A stretch of 7,222 nucleotides of DNA from an uncultured Alphaproteobacteria bacterium (GTDB taxonomy: Bacteria > Pseudomonadota > Alphaproteobacteria > Thalassobaculales > Thalassobaculaceae): NCBI GenBank assembly GCA_938028645.1, contig CALIMD010000148.1, forward strand, positions 1 through 7,222. The letters are read 5' to 3'. The notes beneath the pieces were generated by a model that searched no databases, was not told the DNA's origin, and worked only from the letters and a program-made list of their open reading frames with translations. Positions 5,916-7,222 of this stretch are shown in pieces (the stretch's first letter is position 1; the number at the start of each line of letters is the position of its first letter). The translations under genes were made by a program, and so were the position numbers.

Positions 5916-7222
5916 CTACTCGATTGCCGACTTTATTTTTTCCTCTGGGTCCTCAGGGATATCGTCAAAAGATGCGTAGTTCAAAGAGTAAAGATTTGCA
6001 TACAGTCCTTTTTTCAATAGTAGTTCCTCGTGGGTGCCTTCCTCAAATATTCTTCCATCTTTCAATACTATAATCCGGTCACATCCACGTATAGTTGCTA
6101 ATCTATGGGCAATTACAAGTCCTGTTCGCCCCTCAAGAAGCTTCCTAAGTGCAATTTGAATTTGCATCTCTGTATAACTATCAATACTGGCAGTTGCTTC
6201 GTCCAACACAAGTATTTTTGCATCAGCCACAATAGCTCTTGCAAAACTAATCAATTGCCTTTGACCTAGAGATAAATTTGCGCCTCTCTGCTCTAGAATC
6301 GTATTATAACCTTCTGGCAGGTCTTGAATAAAATCGTGGGCGCCGACTGCCTTGGCGGATGCAATGATTTCTTCTAAAGTGGCGCAATCACATCGGTATT
6401 TAATATTTTCTAGTATTGTACCAGTGAAAAGAAAAGGTTCTTGTAAAACCATAGAGACTTGCTCTCCCAAGGAATCCTGCGTTACATCGCGAACATTCTC
6501 GCCACCAACGGAAATGCTTCCTTCCCAGACATCATAAAACCGATTAACTAATGCAGTGATACTTGTTTTTCCGGACCCAGTTGGGCCTACTAAAGCCACG
6601 GTTTCTCCAGGATTTATTTTAAAATTAATATTATGGAGAATTGGTTGATCTATTTCGTATCCAAAAGTCACATCTTTGAATTCAATACTTCCATCACAAT
6701 CTGACAATTTTTTTGCATCAATTTTATCTCTGATGGAAATAGGAACATCTAGAACCTCTAGAATCCTCTGACCGGAAACCATAGCGCGCTGCATGAAACT
6801 ATAATGAAGTGTCAATGATCTAATCGGATCAAAAAACCTCTGAACATAAAAAATAAATGCAACCATTACTCCGAGATCAAGTTTGGACTCCATTACCTGC
6901 GCACCACCGAATACAACCACAATTGCCATTGCAACGCCGGTAAGCGTATCAACTATGGGAACATTAAATTGTGCGAATTTTGCAGCACGCAAATGTGCCT
7001 GCATGTTTTCTCGTGCCCTATCCATATATAAGGCGTAGTTTGTTTTTTCTCTCACCATCCCCTGCACTGTGCGTACGCCATGTATTGCTTCCGCCAACGC
7101 TCCGTTAGTCATAGAATTCAATTCCCGAGCTCGCATGAACGCCGCACGAGCCCGCGGCAACCAAATAAACCGAACGATAAACAATGTGGGCACAATACAA
7201 AGTGTAAGAAGAGCTAAATTTA
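5916..7222 (-). CDS. ABC exporter, fused membrane and ATPase domains (N-terminus cut by window edge)
   Basis: A type IV (MsbA/lipid- or peptide-exporter-like) half-transporter acting as a dimer in the inner membrane. The frame stays open to the window edge (about 434 residues), reading N-L-A-L-L-T-L-C-I before the GTG at 7193, so that GTG is internal and the first several membrane helices lie outside. Numbering from that codon, the rest of the membrane domain spans 1-150, with hydrophobic segments near 1-11, 80-100 and 107-120. The ATPase domain starts near 168: Walker A GPTGSGKT (203-210), Q-loop Gln251, signature LSLGQ (307-311), Walker B ILVLDEAT with Glu332, and switch His363. All catalytic residues are present. 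The signature has Leu for the first Gly of LSGGQ, a tolerated variant. A short acidic tail (DDIPEDPEEKIKSAIE) ends the protein. Full-length relatives have roughly 580-620 residues. The cargo cannot be told. It is convergent with the ligase gene, so shared transcription is excluded. Confidence 0.93.
   Translation of the reverse strand, partial: NLALLTLCIVPTLFIVRFIWLPRARAAFMRARELNSMTNGALAEAIHGVRTVQGMVREKTNYALYMDRARENMQAHLRAAKFAQFNVPIVDTLTGVAMAIVVVFGGAQVMESKLDLGVMVAFIFYVQRFFDPIRSLTLHYSFMQRAMVSGQRILEVLDVPISIRDKIDAKKLSDCDGSIEFKDVTFGYEIDQPILHNINFKINPGETVALVGPTGSGKTSITALVNRFYDVWEGSISVGGENVRDVTQDSLGEQVSMVLQEPFLFTGTILENIKYRCDCATLEEIIASAKAVGAHDFIQDLPEGYNTILEQRGANLSLGQRQLISFARAIVADAKILVLDEATASIDSYTEMQIQIALRKLLEGRTGLVIAHRLATIRGCDRIIVLKDGRIFEEGTHEELLLKKGLYANLYSLNYASFDDIPEDPEEKIKSAIE

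Noticed and set aside
7191..7193. GTG as a start codon of the ABC transporter
   Set aside because: The frame remains open to the window edge with hydrophobic codons typical of a membrane helix, and the family needs several more helices upstream. The GTG is an internal Val codon.
1..7222. Mobile element, CRISPR array, toxin-antitoxin or phage-defence cassette
   Set aside because: No transposase, integrase, terminal repeats, regular direct repeats or defence-type domains are visible. Every large open frame belongs to housekeeping, metabolic or transport families, or to one small secreted protein.

Overview
The window looks like a stretch of ordinary chromosome from an AT-rich (roughly 40% GC by eye) Gram-negative bacterium, most likely an alphaproteobacterium. 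The evidence for that is the rplM-rpsI pair with a PaaI-type thioesterase gene just upstream, an S9 protein with a long acidic N-terminal extension, and the density of CoA-linked metabolic genes. A marine or uncultured lineage would fit, but the sequence alone does not settle it. I see no tRNA, rRNA, CRISPR array, insertion sequence, phage gene or toxin-antitoxin pair.

Layout from left to right. (1) 13-411, minus: a small secreted protein of unknown function. (2) 580-1592, minus: rplM then rpsI, two bases apart, with a recognisable promoter upstream of rplM and a possible structured 3' end after rpsI. (3) 1833-2255, minus: a PaaI-family hotdog thioesterase. (4) 2370-3350, minus: a zinc-free medium-chain NADPH:quinone oxidoreductase-like protein. 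(5) 3351-3491: a 141-base divergent control region. (6) 3492-5903, plus: an enoyl-CoA hydratase followed after 9 bases, in the same frame, by a class I acyl-CoA synthetase. (7) 5916 to the window edge, minus: the C-terminal two thirds or so of an ABC exporter with fused membrane and ATPase domains. It converges on the ligase gene with only 12 bases between the stop codons.

The ligase, hydratase and oxidoreductase could act on one carboxylic acid: activation to the CoA thioester, hydration of an enoyl-CoA, and a reductase step, with the thioesterase releasing CoA. No acyl-CoA dehydrogenase, hydroxyacyl-CoA dehydrogenase or thiolase is present, so this is a partial route or a detoxification/salvage module, and the substrate is unknown. 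The two ribosomal protein genes are separate core genes.

No clearly new system is visible. The observations most worth a second look are a shared half-site pattern (GTAAC-AAGATA...TATCTT-AT) upstream of both rplM and the hydratase gene, the single-stop in-frame arrangement of hydratase and ligase, and the unidentified small secreted protein.
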